Of a stretch of 64,000 nucleotides of DNA, positions 46,991 through 58,446 are shown piece by piece (within the stretch, counting starts at the first letter, position 1; the number at the start of each line of letters is the position of its first letter). Made by a program: the position numbers and the translations under genes. A model generated the notes under the pieces. The model was not told the DNA's origin. It worked only from the letters and a program-made list of their open reading frames with translations, and ran no database searches. Source of the stretch: Thinopyrum elongatum (taxonomy: Eukaryota > Streptophyta > Magnoliopsida > Poales > Poaceae); NCBI GenBank assembly GCA_011799875.1, contig CM022299.1, positions 36,414,755 to 36,478,754 on the forward strand, in the 5' to 3' direction.

Positions 46991-49900
46991 TTGGTTGAAA
47001 ATGTTGATGGGCATGTTATTTACTTCTGTGATGAAGCAGCTAGAATTGCCAAACCCGATGAAAGAGACAAACATAGACCTATTGTTGGCATGCCTGTTGT
47101 CTTAGTTAAAATAGGAGATCATTGTTATCATGGTTTATGTGACGTGGGTGCTAGTGTGAGTGCTATTCCTTTTACTTTATATCAAGAAATTATGAATGAC
47201 ATAGCACCCGCTGAAATAGAAGACATAGATGTTACTATTAAACTTGCTAATAGAGACACCATCACACCACTCGGGATAGTTAGAGATGTTGAAGTCTTGT
47301 GTGGGAAAATAAAATACCCTACTGATTTTCTATTTCTTAGTTCCCCACAAGATGACTTTTGTCCCATAATTTTTGGTAGACCTTTCTTGAACACTGTTAA
47401 TTCTAAGATAGATTGTGAGAAAGAAACTGCCAGTGTTAGCTTTGGTGATGTGTCTCATGAGTTTAATTTCTCTAAGTTTCGTAGACAACCTCATGATAAA
47501 GAATCATCTAGTAAGGATGAATTGATTCGTCTTGCTTCTATTGCCGTACCTCCTACTGATCCACTAGAACAATATTTGCTAGACCATGAAAATGATATGC
47601 ACTTGCATGAAAGAAATGAAATAGATAAAATTTTCTTCGAACAACAACCGCTCCTAAAATACAATTTGCCTATTGAAACTCTAGGAGGTCCTCCTCCACC
47701 TAAAGGTGATCCTGTGTTTGAACTAAAACAATTGCCAGACACTTTGAAGTATGCTTGTCTTCATGAGAAAAAGATATATCATTTTATTAATAGTGCTAAC
47801 CTTTCAGAACATGAAGAAGAGAGATTATTAAAAATTCTGAGGAAGCACGGTGCCGCTATTGGATATACTCTTGATGATCTTAAGGGCATTAGTCCCACTC
47901 TATGTCAGCACAAGATTAATATGGAATCTGATGCTAAACCCGTTGTTGATCACCAAGGACGATTGAATACTAAGATGAAAGAAGTGGTAAGAACTGAAAT
48001 ACTAAAGCTTCTGGAAGCAGGTATAATCTATCCCATAGCTGATAGTAGATGGGTAAGTCATGTTCATTGTGTCCCTAAGAAGGGAGGTATCACTGTTGTT
48101 CCTAATGATAAAAATGAGCTTATTCCGCAAAGAATTGTTACAGGCTATAGAATGGTAATTGACTTTAGAAAATTAAATAAAGCTACTAGAAAAGATCATT
48201 ACCCTCTGCCTTTTATTGATCAAATGCTAGAAAGATTATCTAAGCACACACACTTCTGTTTTCTTGATGGAAATTCTGATTTCTCTCAAATACCTGTTTC
48301 ACAACCTGATCAAGAGAAAACCACTTTTACTTGCCCTTTTGAAACATATGCTTATAGACGTATGCCTTTCGGTTTATGCAATGCACCTGCTACCTTTCAA
48401 AGATGTATAACTGCTATATTCTCTGATTTTTGTGAAAATATGAGGTTTTCATGGATGATTTTTGCATTTACGGAACTTCTTTTGATGATTGCTTAAGCAA
48501 CCTTGATCGAGTTTTGTAGAGATGTGAATAAACTAATCTTGTCTTGAATTGGGAGAAGTGCCACTTTATGGTTAATGAAGGCATTGTCTTGGGTTATAAA
48601 ATTTCTGAACGAGGTATTGAGGTGGATAAAGCCAAAGTTGATGCAATTGAGAAAATGCCATGTCCTAAAGATATTAAAGGTATTCGTAGTTTCCTCGGTC
48701 ATGCTGGTTTCTATAGGAGGTTCATTAAAGACTTCTCTAAAATTTATAGGCCTCTTACAAATCTTTTACAAAAGGATGTTCCATTTGTTTTTGATGATGA
48801 TTGTGTAGAAGCCCTTGAAACACTTAAGAAAGCCTTAACCACTGCACCTATTGTTCAACCACCTGATTGGAACTTGCATTTTGAAATTATGTGTGATGCT
48901 AGTGATTATGCCGTTGGTGCTGTTCTAGGACAAAGAGTTGATAAAAAATTAAATGTTATCCATTATGCTAGCAAAACTCTAGACAGTGCCCAAAGAAATT
49001 ATGCTACTACTGAGAAAGAATTTTTAGCAGTTGTGTTTGCTTGTGATAAATTCAGATCTTATATTGTTGATTCAAAAGTAATTATTCTCACTGATCATGC
49101 TGCTATAAAATATCATATGGAAAAGAAAGATGCTAAACCTAGACTCATTAGGTGGGTTCTCTTGCTGTAAGAATTTGATTTACATATTACTGATTGGAAG
49201 GGAGCTAAGAACCCCGTAGCTGATAACTTGTCTAGGTAAAAAAAAATCTTGATGTCCCACTACCTAGTGATTATAGCTTTCCCGATGAACAACTAGATGT
49301 CATAAATGCTTCTCATAACACTCCTTGGTATGCTGACTATGCTAATTATATTGTGGCAAAATTTATACCACCTAGTTTCACATACCAACAAAAGAAAAAA
49401 AAAATCTATGACTTAAGACATTACTTTTGGGATGACCCACATCTTTATAAAGAGGGAGTAGACGGTATTATTAGATGTTGTGTACCTAAGCATGAACAGG
49501 AACAAATCCTACGGAAATGTCACTCCGAAGCCTATGCAGGACATTATGCAAGAGATAGAACTGCCCATAAGGTACTACAATTTGGTTTTTATTGGCCTAC
49601 CCTTTTCAAGGATGCCCGTAAGTTTGTCTTATCTTGTGATAAATGTCAAAGAATAGGTAATATCGGTAAGCGTCGAGAAATGCCTATGAATTATTCACTT
49701 GTTGTTGAACCATTTGATGTTTGGGGTTTTGATTATATGGGACCTTTTCCTTTCTCTAATGGGTATACACATATTTTGGTTGCTATTGATTATGTCACTA
49801 AGTGGGTAGAAGCTATTCCAACCAGTAGTGCTGATCATAACACCTCCATTAAAATGCTTAAAGAAGTTATTTTCCCAAGGTTTGGAGTCCCTAGATATTT

Positions 49901-50653
49901 AATGACTGATGGTGGTTCACACTTTATTCATGGTGCTTTCCGTAAAATGCTTGCTAAATATGATGTTAACCATATAATTGCATCACCCTATCATCCTTAA
50001 TCTAGTGGTCAAGTTGAACTTGGCAATAGAGAAATAAAATTAATATTACAAAAAACTGTCAATAGGTCCCGAAAGAATTGGTCTAAGAAATTAGATGATG
50101 CGCTTTGGGCCTATAGAACAGCTTATAAAAATCCTATGGGTATGTCTCCTTATAAAATGGTTTACGGAAAAGCTTGTCATTTGCCTCTTGAGTTAGAACA
50201 CAAAGCATATTGGGCAATTAAAGAACTCAATTATGACTTCAAACTTGCCGATGAAAAGAGGTTATTTGATATTAGCTCGCTAGATGAATGGAGAACCCAA
50301 GCTTATGAAAATGCCAAGCTATTTAAAGAAAAAGCAAAAGATGGCATGACAAAAGAATCCAAAAGTGGGAATTCAAAGTTGGTGAGCATGTTCTATTATA
50401 CAATTCTTGTTTTAGATTTTTTGTAGGAAAACTTCTTTCCAAATGGGAAGGACCTTATATTATCGAAGAAGTTTATCATTCTGGAGCTATGAATAATAAT
50501 AATGCCGAAGGTACTAACCCAAAGGTGGTCAATGGACAAAGAATTGAGCACTATATCTTAGGTACGCCTATTAATGTTGAAAGCAATATTATCCAAACCA
50601 TGACACCGGTGGAACACATAAAAGAAACCTTCCAGAACACTCCAGAATCTTGA
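46991..50653 (+). pseudogene. pol: Gypsy E pol: protease-RT-RNase H-integrase, broken
   Basis: Protease LCDVGASVSAIP (about 47137). RT begins near 47950 (EILKLLEAGII; GYRMVIDFRKLN). The catalytic VFMDD is at 48445-48459 but lies in another frame because of an indel near 48440. Stops follow at 48517-48519 and 48529-48531, and at 49168-49170 in RNase H ([22 protein letters not shown]). An indel in the A-run near 49220 restores the integrase frame: zinc domain (H..H..CDKC), Asp (GFDYMG), Asp (MTDGGSHF), a stop at 49998-50000, then Glu (GQVELGNRE). A last frameshift near 50380 leads to the end at about 50653. All catalytic residues remain readable, but at least four stops and three shifts disable it. 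Confidence 0.9.
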
Positions 50654-50787
50654 AAAAAGAGAGGTACGTGATACGGTAAGTAAACGGACTCCGAAAAATC
50701 CGCAAAAATATTTTCTGTCAGTTTTGGAATATTAAAAAAATAGAAAAATAAGAAACAACCGGGGAGGCAACCCAGGTGCCCACAAGA

Positions 50788-50825
50788 CACCAGGGCGCGC
50801 CTGCCCCACCTGGCGCGCCCTGGTG
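50788..50825 (+). promoter_or_regulatory. Perfect 14-bp GC hairpin upstream of the Gypsy E extra ORF
   Basis: CACCAGGGCGCGCC (50788-50801), a 10-base loop, then GGCGCGCCCTGGTG (50812-50825). Related, imperfect hairpins lie before TATA-like boxes in the LTRs of Gypsy C and F and inside Gypsy F. Confidence 0.88.
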
Positions 50826-50900
50826 GGTGGTGGGCCCCTCGGGCAGCTTCCGACTCTGTTTTTCTTCCATATTCTTGTTTCCCAAGATAAAAAAAATCTT

Positions 50901-50913
50901 TATATATACTCCC
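50901..50913 (+). promoter_or_regulatory. TATA-like box before the Gypsy E extra ORF
   Basis: CTTTATATATACTC-type sequence, about 75 bp after the hairpin and 80 bp before the ATG at 50989. Gypsy C has TATATATACTC in the same place relative to its LTR hairpin (62018-62030). Confidence 0.55.
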
Positions 50914-50988
50914 GGATGATTTGACCACCGCATCGCAGAAAAATCATCTGTTCTTGTTTCGCGCTGTTTTTCTGACAGATCTGAAAAT

Positions 50989-51405
50989 ATGTCATCTCAA
51001 GATTCGGAGGGAGAGAGCTATGTCATTGATTACATTGCAAACCCTAAGGTCTATGGAGAGGTGGATCACTATGGTTGGACCACGGATGAGGAGGAAGACG
51101 TTGACATGAAGGAAACAAGAGATGATAGCTCTGAGGAAGAGGAAGCTCCACTACCTCAACCTGGAGATATGCACGTGGAATTCAAGAAGTCAAGCCTCCC
51201 TAACAAATCAAACAAATCTAAGATCCAATTTATCCCATTTCGTCTTCTGCAGGAGAATAAGGCGGCGTTATGCAAAAAGGTATTAAAGCTTGAGCTAGAG
51301 AATGAGGATCTCAGGGAGGAAAGTTTTAGCCTCAGATGCAAGTTGGAGAAAAAGACTACCTCATCACCACCACCTTCATCATCTTCCCCACCAAAGGAGA
51401 CTTGA
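50989..51405 (+). CDS. Gypsy E extra ORF after pol, 138 aa, intact
   Basis: MSSQDSEGESYVIDYIANPK..., strongly acidic in the middle (DEEEDVDMKE; SSEEEEAPLP), then a Leu/Glu/Lys-rich stretch (residues about 88-125, LLQENKAALCKKVLKLELEN) with coiled-coil heptad character, ending in a Ser/Pro-rich tail. Function unknown. It sits where Athila elements carry an extra or envelope-like ORF, but it has no signal peptide or transmembrane span. The frame is intact while gag and pol of the same copy have many breaks; it is short, so chance survival is possible. The ATG at 50989 is the first after the TATA-like box. Confidence 0.6.
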   Translation: MSSQDSEGESYVIDYIANPKVYGEVDHYGWTTDEEEDVDMKETRDDSSEEEEAPLPQPGDMHVEFKKSSLPNKSNKSKIQFIPFRLLQENKAALCKKVLKLELENEDLREESFSLRCKLEKKTTSSPPPSSSSPPKET

Positions 51406-51672
51406 GTACATGGGTATGGGCACTCCCCTTGGCTTGTGCCAAGCTTGGGGGAGATGCCCCGGTATCATATCACCATCAATTTTATTACCTTTACCTATCT
51501 TAGTTCGATCCCTAGTTATTTCGTGATTTAGTTGAATAAAAGTTTAGTATGATCTATTTCCGAGTTTTAGTTTCATGATCTATCTATCTATGTAATCGAG
51601 TGAGAGTTATATAATAAAGTTTAGTTCAAGTTTTTTGCTTCTTTACTTTTTTGTTGCAATCAAAATAAAAGA
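51406..51672 (+). other. Gypsy E 3' non-coding DNA up to the Gypsy F junction
   Basis: Directly after the ORF stands a polypurine-like AAGCTTGGGGGAGATGCC (51441-51458). AT-rich DNA follows to the junction, placed between about 51600 and 51673, where protease-coding sequence begins abruptly. Confidence 0.6.
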
Positions 51673-52167
51673 AACTATGTTAAAACTGCTTTATGTGATC
51701 TTGGAGCCGGTGTTAGTGTTATGCCTTTCTCTTTATATCGTAGGCTCGAATTGAATAAGTTGACACCTACTAAAATCCCTTTGCAAATGGCTGATAAATC
51801 AACTGCTATACCCATCAGTATTTATGAGGATGTGCCTGTTGTGGTTGCAAATGTTACTATCTTAACGGATTTTGTTATTCTTGATATTCCCGAGGACGAC
51901 AGTATGTCGATCATCCTTGGTAGACCCTTTTTGAATACTGCTGGGGCTGTTATTGATTGCAATAAAGGCAATGTCACTTTTCATGTTAATGGTAATGAGC
52001 ATACGGTATACTTTCTGAAGAAACAACCCCAAGTTCATAGTATCAATTCTATTGGAAAAATTTCAACTATTACTATTGGAGGTTTTGAATTCCCTCTCCC
52101 TATTGTCAAAAAGAAACATGATATTCTTATTGTTGGGGACATGCATATTCCCGTTGAGGTAACTTAG
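51673..52167 (+). pseudogene. Gypsy F protease fragment
   Basis: Reads YVKTALCDLGAGVSVMP from 51676, with the aspartic protease motif D-L-G-A-G, then IILGRPFLNTAGAVID (the second half of the fold) and ends EVT-stop at 52167. The N-terminal part and gag are absent at the junction. It differs clearly from the Gypsy E protease (DVGAS), so it belongs to another family. Confidence 0.82.
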
Positions 52168-52494
52168 TGTTATTCGAAAATTCTCTGGTTTCATGTTATT
52201 CGAAAGAGGTTTGTTAATAAGACTTGATCAACCTTGTTAACGGATTCCTTTTGATGAGCATGAGATGGATGAATTTAGAAGGCACAACTTTCTGTACTTA
52301 CTTTTTACTTTCTGTTATTTAGATTAAATAAAGAAAAAAGAGTATTTTCTATCAGTTTTCTGAATTATCCGTGCAATAAAAAATGTCCCGAAAATAAAAG
52401 TTCTTCAAAGGCCCTGAAAATTTAGTATGATTTTTTATAGAATACTTTAGAATTTCTGGCACTGAGCATGCACCAGGGGGATGCACCAGTGGGC

Positions 52495-52546
52495 CACAAG
52501 GGTGGAGGGTGCGCCCTACCCCCCTGGGTGCGCCCCCTGCCTTGTG
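52495..52546 (+). promoter_or_regulatory. Gypsy F internal GC hairpin, LTR-like
   Basis: Arms cacaagggtggagggtgcgc... (52495-52516) and its near-complement (52526-52546). The segment parallels the Gypsy F LTR hairpin (56315-56366), including flanking 'aagttct' and 'gtgggtccca' on either side. Confidence 0.75.
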
Positions 52547-52955
52547 GGTCCCACGTGGGTCCCCTCCACTTATTCCAGTACCCATCCACTTCGTCTTCCT
52601 CCAGAAAAAATCATCCCATAGCTCAAACCCGTGTTCTTGCTTATTTTGCTGCCATTTTCGATCTCCTTGTGTAAAGCTCCATTTGCAAAACTGTTTTTGG
52701 GGATTGTTCTTCGGTATGTGACTCATCCAATGGTCCAATTAGTTTTTGTTCTAGTGCTTTATATATTGCAAATTTTTGCTGCTGTAGTGACCCTGTTCTT
52801 GAGCATGCATGACAAATTTATATGGTCCAAAGTAGATTTGATGCATGATATAGCCTCTGGACACTTGTAGGAGTAGTTGCTATCAATTTTGTTGAGTTTG
52901 GTTCACTTTTATTTTGAGTCACTAAAAATTTCAGAAATTTTTCAGAGGAAGAAAA

Positions 52956-53981
52956 ATGTCTAGGAAAATGTACCAAGGTGGTTCTTCGAGGAAGCAAGCA
53001 CCTAGGCTCGCGATACGTGAGCCGGACCTTGAACCACCAAGGGAAGCTCAAGTGCAGCCTTGTGAATGGCCGTCGGATGAATTCATGGTTCATGCAGGTT
53101 TCAAGGATGAGTTTGATGCATACGTACAAAATGCCGGCCTTGAGGACTTCGTGTCAGATAAGTGCCAACAATACTACTACCTCACCGATTCCTTTGTGCG
53201 GAGGTTTGAAATTTCATCTAAGCGTAATACCCATACGGTTTTATTTGATCTTTATGATGGATCATATACCATGGACCTTGAAGATTTTAATACTACTTGC
53301 AAGATCCCACAATGGGGCCTTCTTAGTGAGCCTCACAAAGCCGAATACAATGATTTCCTTGCTAGCATCACTGTGGGAGAAACTAGAAATATCACACAAG
53401 CTACCATAGGGAGCATTCACTTTCCTGCCATACATTATTTTGCTCTCTTTATAGGTAGATGCATTAATGGTAAGCATGAGCATTGCCACCTTTGCGTTCC
53501 AGATCTTAGTGTCCTCAAGTGTGCGGTGTTAGGTGATAAGCGTTACAATTTGGGGGCCATTATTGCGAGGAGGTTACATCTTAATGCTAAAGATGGAGAT
53601 TTATTTGGTGGAATTTATGCAACTCATTTAGCTAATTATCTTGGTGTACCCATAAGAGGGAATGATATTGAGTTGCCATCTGCTTTTCTAGATTATGATG
53701 CTATGGTACGCTACCAGTTTCTTGAGAGGAATGAACAGTCCCTCCATTACTGACTAATCTTTGACAGACGGCATGCTGTCCATATTACCCTTCCTGCTCC
53801 TGCCTTCTTTAACTTTCAGGTAAATGGGAGATATTTTATAACTAGAGAGGAGGCGAACGAGTATGAGAGAGCAGCGGAGACCGCTTGCCTTCAAGAAGCA
53901 GCTCGCCAAGCGGTAGCTGCCACAGCATAGTACAACCCCAACTATGATTTCGGATACAATCCGGGCCAGTCATGGCCCTAG
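52956..53981 (+). pseudogene. Gypsy F extra ORF (~340 codons, two stops)
   Basis: Opens MSRKMYQGGSSRKQAPR and continues in one frame to a stop at 53979-53981, apart from TGA at 53751-53753 and TAG at 53928-53930. The N-terminus is basic, and the middle is a globular segment (CQQYYYLTDSFVRRFEISSKRNTH; DLYDGSYTMDLEDFNTTCKIPQWG; HYFALFIGRCINGKHEHCHLC). The C-terminus is Glu/Ala-rich (EEANEYERAAETACLQEAARQ). The length and place resemble the ORF called ATHILA ORF-1 or similar in Athila elements; that link is from memory. Function unknown. The CGA-to-TGA type of stop is likely. Confidence 0.7.
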
Positions 53982-56060
53982 ACCAACTTAGGCCAAAAGC
54001 CTAAGCTTGGGGGAGTACGTATTTCTCACCGACATTACATTCATGTTCACACATTCATTCCCGTTGTCGGTGTTCATACTTTTTCATTGTATTATCCATG
54101 TTAGTTTACTTTCTTTTTCCTGCTTTCTTCTTGTGTGTTTGAAAAACTTTGAGAAAAACAAAAAAATTAGTTGTAGTTTTTTTCCCTACCATGTTTAGTT
54201 GTGGTATTAAAGAAACCCAAAAAGATTTCTCGTTCTTCTTTTGCTTGTTGGGAGCCTTCCCGTGTAAATAGTTTTTGTCGTTCTTGTTTTACTTCCTTCA
54301 GAAAAACAAAAACTCCAAAAACATTTCAGTGTGTTTCTTTGAAATTCTTTTTCTTTTCTTTGGGGGTCGAGAGGAGAAGACCACGATGAAAATGTTGAGT
54401 GGCTCTCATATGCATTATTGTTCATCTAATGAAGAGCCCATATTACCTTGTCTTCTCCTTTGAATAAATGTTTGCAGATTCCAGCTTAGTCCAATGCACG
54501 TGCACTATTATTATTATTCACATCATTCGGTCGTGCAACTGAAAGGCAATAATGACGATATATGATGAAATGATTGGTATGAGGAAAAGCTGGTATGAAC
54601 TTGACCTATCTTGTTTTTGTAAATATGATTAGTTCATCGTTCCTAATTCAGCCTATTATGAATGAAACATGTTTGCAATGAGAATTAGAGATTATAGTTA
54701 CTGATGACATGCTTAATTAGCTAGGAGTTTATAATGGTTTACCTTGCGTGACAACATGCTTTTAAAATGGTTGTGATGTAGTATGATAGGATGGTATCCA
54801 CCTTTAAATGATTCGAGTGGCTTGACTTGGCACATGTTCACACATGTAGTTGAAAACAAAATCAACATAGCCTCCACGATATTTATGTTCATGGTGATTT
54901 ATATCCTACTTGCACTCAATGTTGGTTACTCTCAATGCATGATTATGACTGTTGTTGCTCTCTAGTTGGTCGCTTCCCAGTCTTTTGCTAGCCTTCACTT
55001 GTACTAAGCGGGAATACTGCTTGTGTATCCACTTCCATAAACCCAAAGTTATTCCATATGAGTCCACCATACCTTCCTATATGCGGTATTTACCTGCCGT
55101 TCCAAGTAAATTTGCATGTGCCAAACTCTAAACCTTCAAATGATAATCTGTTTTTTATGCCCGAATCGCTCATGTAGCGACTGGGGGCTATCAGTATCTT
55201 CCATGCTAGGTGGGTTATTCTCACGATGAGTGGACTACGCTCATCATTCACGAGAAAATGGCTGATAATCAGGATGCCCAGTCCCATGCTCAAATCAAAT
55301 CAAAATAAATTAAAACGAAACTCCCCCAGGATTGTTGCTTGTATGGACGGTACCCGTTGTTTCGGACCAGCCGTGGAGTGTGCTTGTTGGTTGACGGGGA
55401 GTAAAAAAAACTTTACCATTCTGTTTGGGAACCGCCTATAATGTATGTAGCATGGAAGATATCGAGATCTCTCGGTCGTTATGTTGACAATGAAAGCATA
55501 CTGCTCAAAATTATATTCATCTCTGTTTTAAAAGCTCGAGCTCTTGCACCTCTGCAAATCCCTGCTTCCCTCTGCAAAGGGCCTATCTATTTATTTTTAT
55601 GTTGAGTCATCATTCTCTTATAAAAAGCACCAGTTAGAGAGCACCACTATCATTTGTATGCTTTGCTATTAATTGATATTGAGTATGACTGTGACTGGAT
55701 CTCTTTTACCATGAATTACAATGTCTAGTCAGTCCTTGATCTTCAGAGGTGCTCCGCATTTATGTTTTGCGGTCTCAGAAAGGGCTAGTGAGATACCATC
55801 TCGTTATATCATATCATGATTGTTTTGGAAAATTGTTGTCATTCGAGATTTATTATTATTACTCGCTAGTTGATTGTGCCATTGATATGAGTAAACGTGA
55901 GACCTAAATGTTATTGTGAATGTGGTTAGTTCATAATCTTTGCTGAAAACCTGAATGCTGGCTATACATATTTGCAACAACAAGATCAAACAAAGTTTGT
56001 AAAAGTTTTTCTTTATCACTTTCAGTTTGTCAACTAAATTGCTTGAGGACAAGCAATGGG
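53982..56060 (+). other. Gypsy F 3' non-coding region
   Basis: Starts with a polypurine-like CTAAGCTTGGGGGAGTA (54001-54017). AT-rich, no gene. A stretch at about 54985-55160 is homologous to Gypsy E 57476-57640 (ctttgctagcc..., gagtccaccatacct), showing that the two families share this region. Confidence 0.65.
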
Positions 56061-56076
56061 TTAAGCTTGGGGGAGT
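56061..56076 (+). other. Gypsy F polypurine tract
   Basis: TTAAGCTTGGGGGAGT directly before the LTR start TGATACGTCTCC. Confidence 0.82.
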
Positions 56077-57468
56077 TGATACGTCTCCATCGTATCTACT
56101 TTTCCAAACTCTTTTGCCCTTGTTTTGGACTCTAATTTGCATGATTTGAATGGAACTAACCCGGACTGACGCTGTTTTCAGCAGAATTGCCATGGTGTTA
56201 TTTTTGTGCAGAAATTAAAGTTCTCGGAATGACCTGAAACTTCACGGAGAATATTTTTGGAATAAATAAAAAATATTGGCGAAAGAATCAACCGAGGGGG
56301 ACCCACTGCCTGTCCACAAGGGTGGGGGCCGCGCCCTACCCCCCTGGGCGCGCCCCCTGGCTTGTGGGTCCCATGAAGCTCCACTGACCTCAACTCCAAC
56401 TCCATATATTCACGTTCCGGAGAAAAAAATCAGAGAGAAGGATTCATCGCGTTTTACGATATGGAGCCGCCGCCACCTCCTGTTCTTCCTCGGGAGGGCA
56501 GATCTGGAGTCCGTTCAGGGCTCCAGAGAGGGGAAATCGTCGCCATCATCATCATCAACCATCCTCCATCACCAATTTCATGATGCTCATCGCCGTGCGT
56601 GAGTAATTCCATCGTAGGCTTGTTGTACAGTGATTGGTTGGATGAGATTTATCATGTAATCGAGTTAGTTTTGTTAGGGTTTGATCCCTAGTATTCACTA
56701 TGTTCTAAGATTGATGTTGCTATGACTTTGCTATGCCTAATGCTTGTCACTAGGGCCGGAGTGCCATGATTTCAGATCTGAACCTATTATGTTTTCATGA
56801 ATATATATGTGTTCTTGATCCTATCTTGCAAGTTATAGACACCTATTATGTGTTATGATCCGCATACCCCAAGGTGACAATAATTGGAATTCTTTCCGAT
56901 GATGACCGTAGTTTGAGGAGTTCATGTATTCACTAAGTGCTAATGCTTTGGTCCGGTTCTCTATTAAAAGGAGGCCTTAATATCCCTTATTTTCCATTAG
57001 GACCCCGCTGCCACGGGAGGGTAGGACAAAAGATGTCATGCAAGTTCTTTTCCATAAGCATGTATGACTATATACGGAATACATGCCTATATTATATTGA
57101 TGAATTGGAGCTAGTTCTGTGTCACCCTATGTTATAACTGTTGCATGATGAATGCCAACCGACATAATTATCCATTGCCTACGAGCTTTTCACATATTGA
57201 TCTTTGCTTCGTTACTTTCCCGTTGCCATTGTTACGATTGCTACAAAACTGCTACTGTTACTTTTGTCACCGTTACCGTTACTTCCATACTACTTTGCTA
57301 CTAAATACTTTGCTGCAGATATTAAGTCTTTCAGGTGTGGTTGAATTGACAACTCAGCTGCTAATACTTGAGAATATTCTTTGGCTCCCCTTGTGTCGAA
57401 TCAATAAATTTGGGTTGAATACTCTACCCTCGAAAACTGTTGCGATCCCCTAAACTTGTGGGTTATCA
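56077..57468 (+). repeat. Gypsy F 3' LTR, 1392 bp
   Basis: TGATACGTCTCCATCGTATC ... GTGGGTTATCA. It has a GC hairpin (56315-56366) and a TATA-like CATATATTCA (56403-56412), the probable promoter. The next bases, ctaca (57469-57473), would be its right target duplication. Confidence 0.88.
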
Positions 57469-58430
57469 CTACATATCTTTGCTAGCCAAAATTCCGCACT
57501 AAGTAGAGATACTACTTGTGCATCCCAAAAACCTTAAACCCAAATTCATGATTTGAGAGTCCACCATACCTACCTATGGATTGAGTAAGATCCTTCAAGT
57601 AAGTTGTCATCGGTGCAAAAAGGCAATAAAATTGCTTCTAAATGTGTTTGATCATGTAGTGTAAGAGAAATTAAGCGTTGGACGAACTTGTGATGGCAAA
57701 GTAATAAAAGCGACGGACTGCATAATAAAGGTTGCTATCATAAGGGGCAATATAACATGACGTTCTTTTGCATTAAGAGATTGTGCATACAAACCAATAA
57801 GCGCATGACAACCTCTGCTTTCCTCTGCGAAGGGCCTATCTTTTACTTTTATGTATTTACTTTTATGCAAGAGTCAAAGTATTCTTCTCTATTCCTTTTT
57901 ATTTTCTCTTTGGCAAGCATCATGTGGTGGGGAAAGATCTAGGCACATTTATCCAGTTGAATGTGAGTGGTCATGAGTTATTATTGCTGACATCATCCTT
58001 GAGGTGAATAAGTTGGGAGGCGAAACTATAAGCCCCTATCTTTCTATGTGTCCGATTAAAACTTTTTGCTCATATGTATGCTGTGAGTGTTAGCAATCAT
58101 AGAAGATTAAATGATGGTTGAGTATGTGGACTTGCCAAAAGGCTTCGATACGTGACCCTTCCTAAAAATATGATGAATTGTAGTTGCAAAGTTGACTGAG
58201 AACATAGTTTGTTGGTTTTCAATAAAGTTTATGCTTTCTACTTCGATGTTGTGATGAATTGTTACTTGTTCATTAGAAGTTATATGATAAAGTTATATGA
58301 TAAAGTTTGTTGCTGTTATAATAATAAGCATGATGCTACTATGTCCGTATTTTGTTTTTATCGACACCTCTCTCTCAAAACTTGTGGACTTGATTTTCAA
58401 TTTCGGCTTTCGCTTGAGGACAAGCGAGGT
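57469..58430 (+). other. Gypsy E 3' non-coding region (resumed)
   Basis: AT-rich, with no gene, leading to the polypurine tract CTTAGCTTGGGGGAGT at 58431-58446. Confidence 0.65.
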
Positions 58431-58446
58431 CTTAGCTTGGGGGAGT
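58431..58446 (+). other. Gypsy E polypurine tract
   Basis: CTTAGCTTGGGGGAGT next to the 3' LTR. Confidence 0.82.

Larger units (their letters stand above)
51673..57468 (+). mobile_element. Gypsy F: 5'-truncated, pol-less Athila-type element
   Basis: Begins inside a protease and lacks 5' LTR and gag. After the protease it has no RT or integrase: an LTR-like promoter module (about 52370-52630), a long extra ORF (52956-53981), about 2.1 kb of 3' non-coding DNA, a polypurine tract and a 3' LTR (56077-57468). Gypsy E resumes at 57469. The gag-protease plus extra-ORF layout suggests a family that was already non-autonomous. The 5' truncation is probably a later deletion, since the left target duplication cannot be found. 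Confidence 0.8.

Noticed and set aside
53751..53753. Stop at 53751 as the true end of the Gypsy F extra ORF
   Set aside because: The same frame stays open for another 58 codons with matching Glu/Ala-rich composition, so it is better read as a nonsense change.
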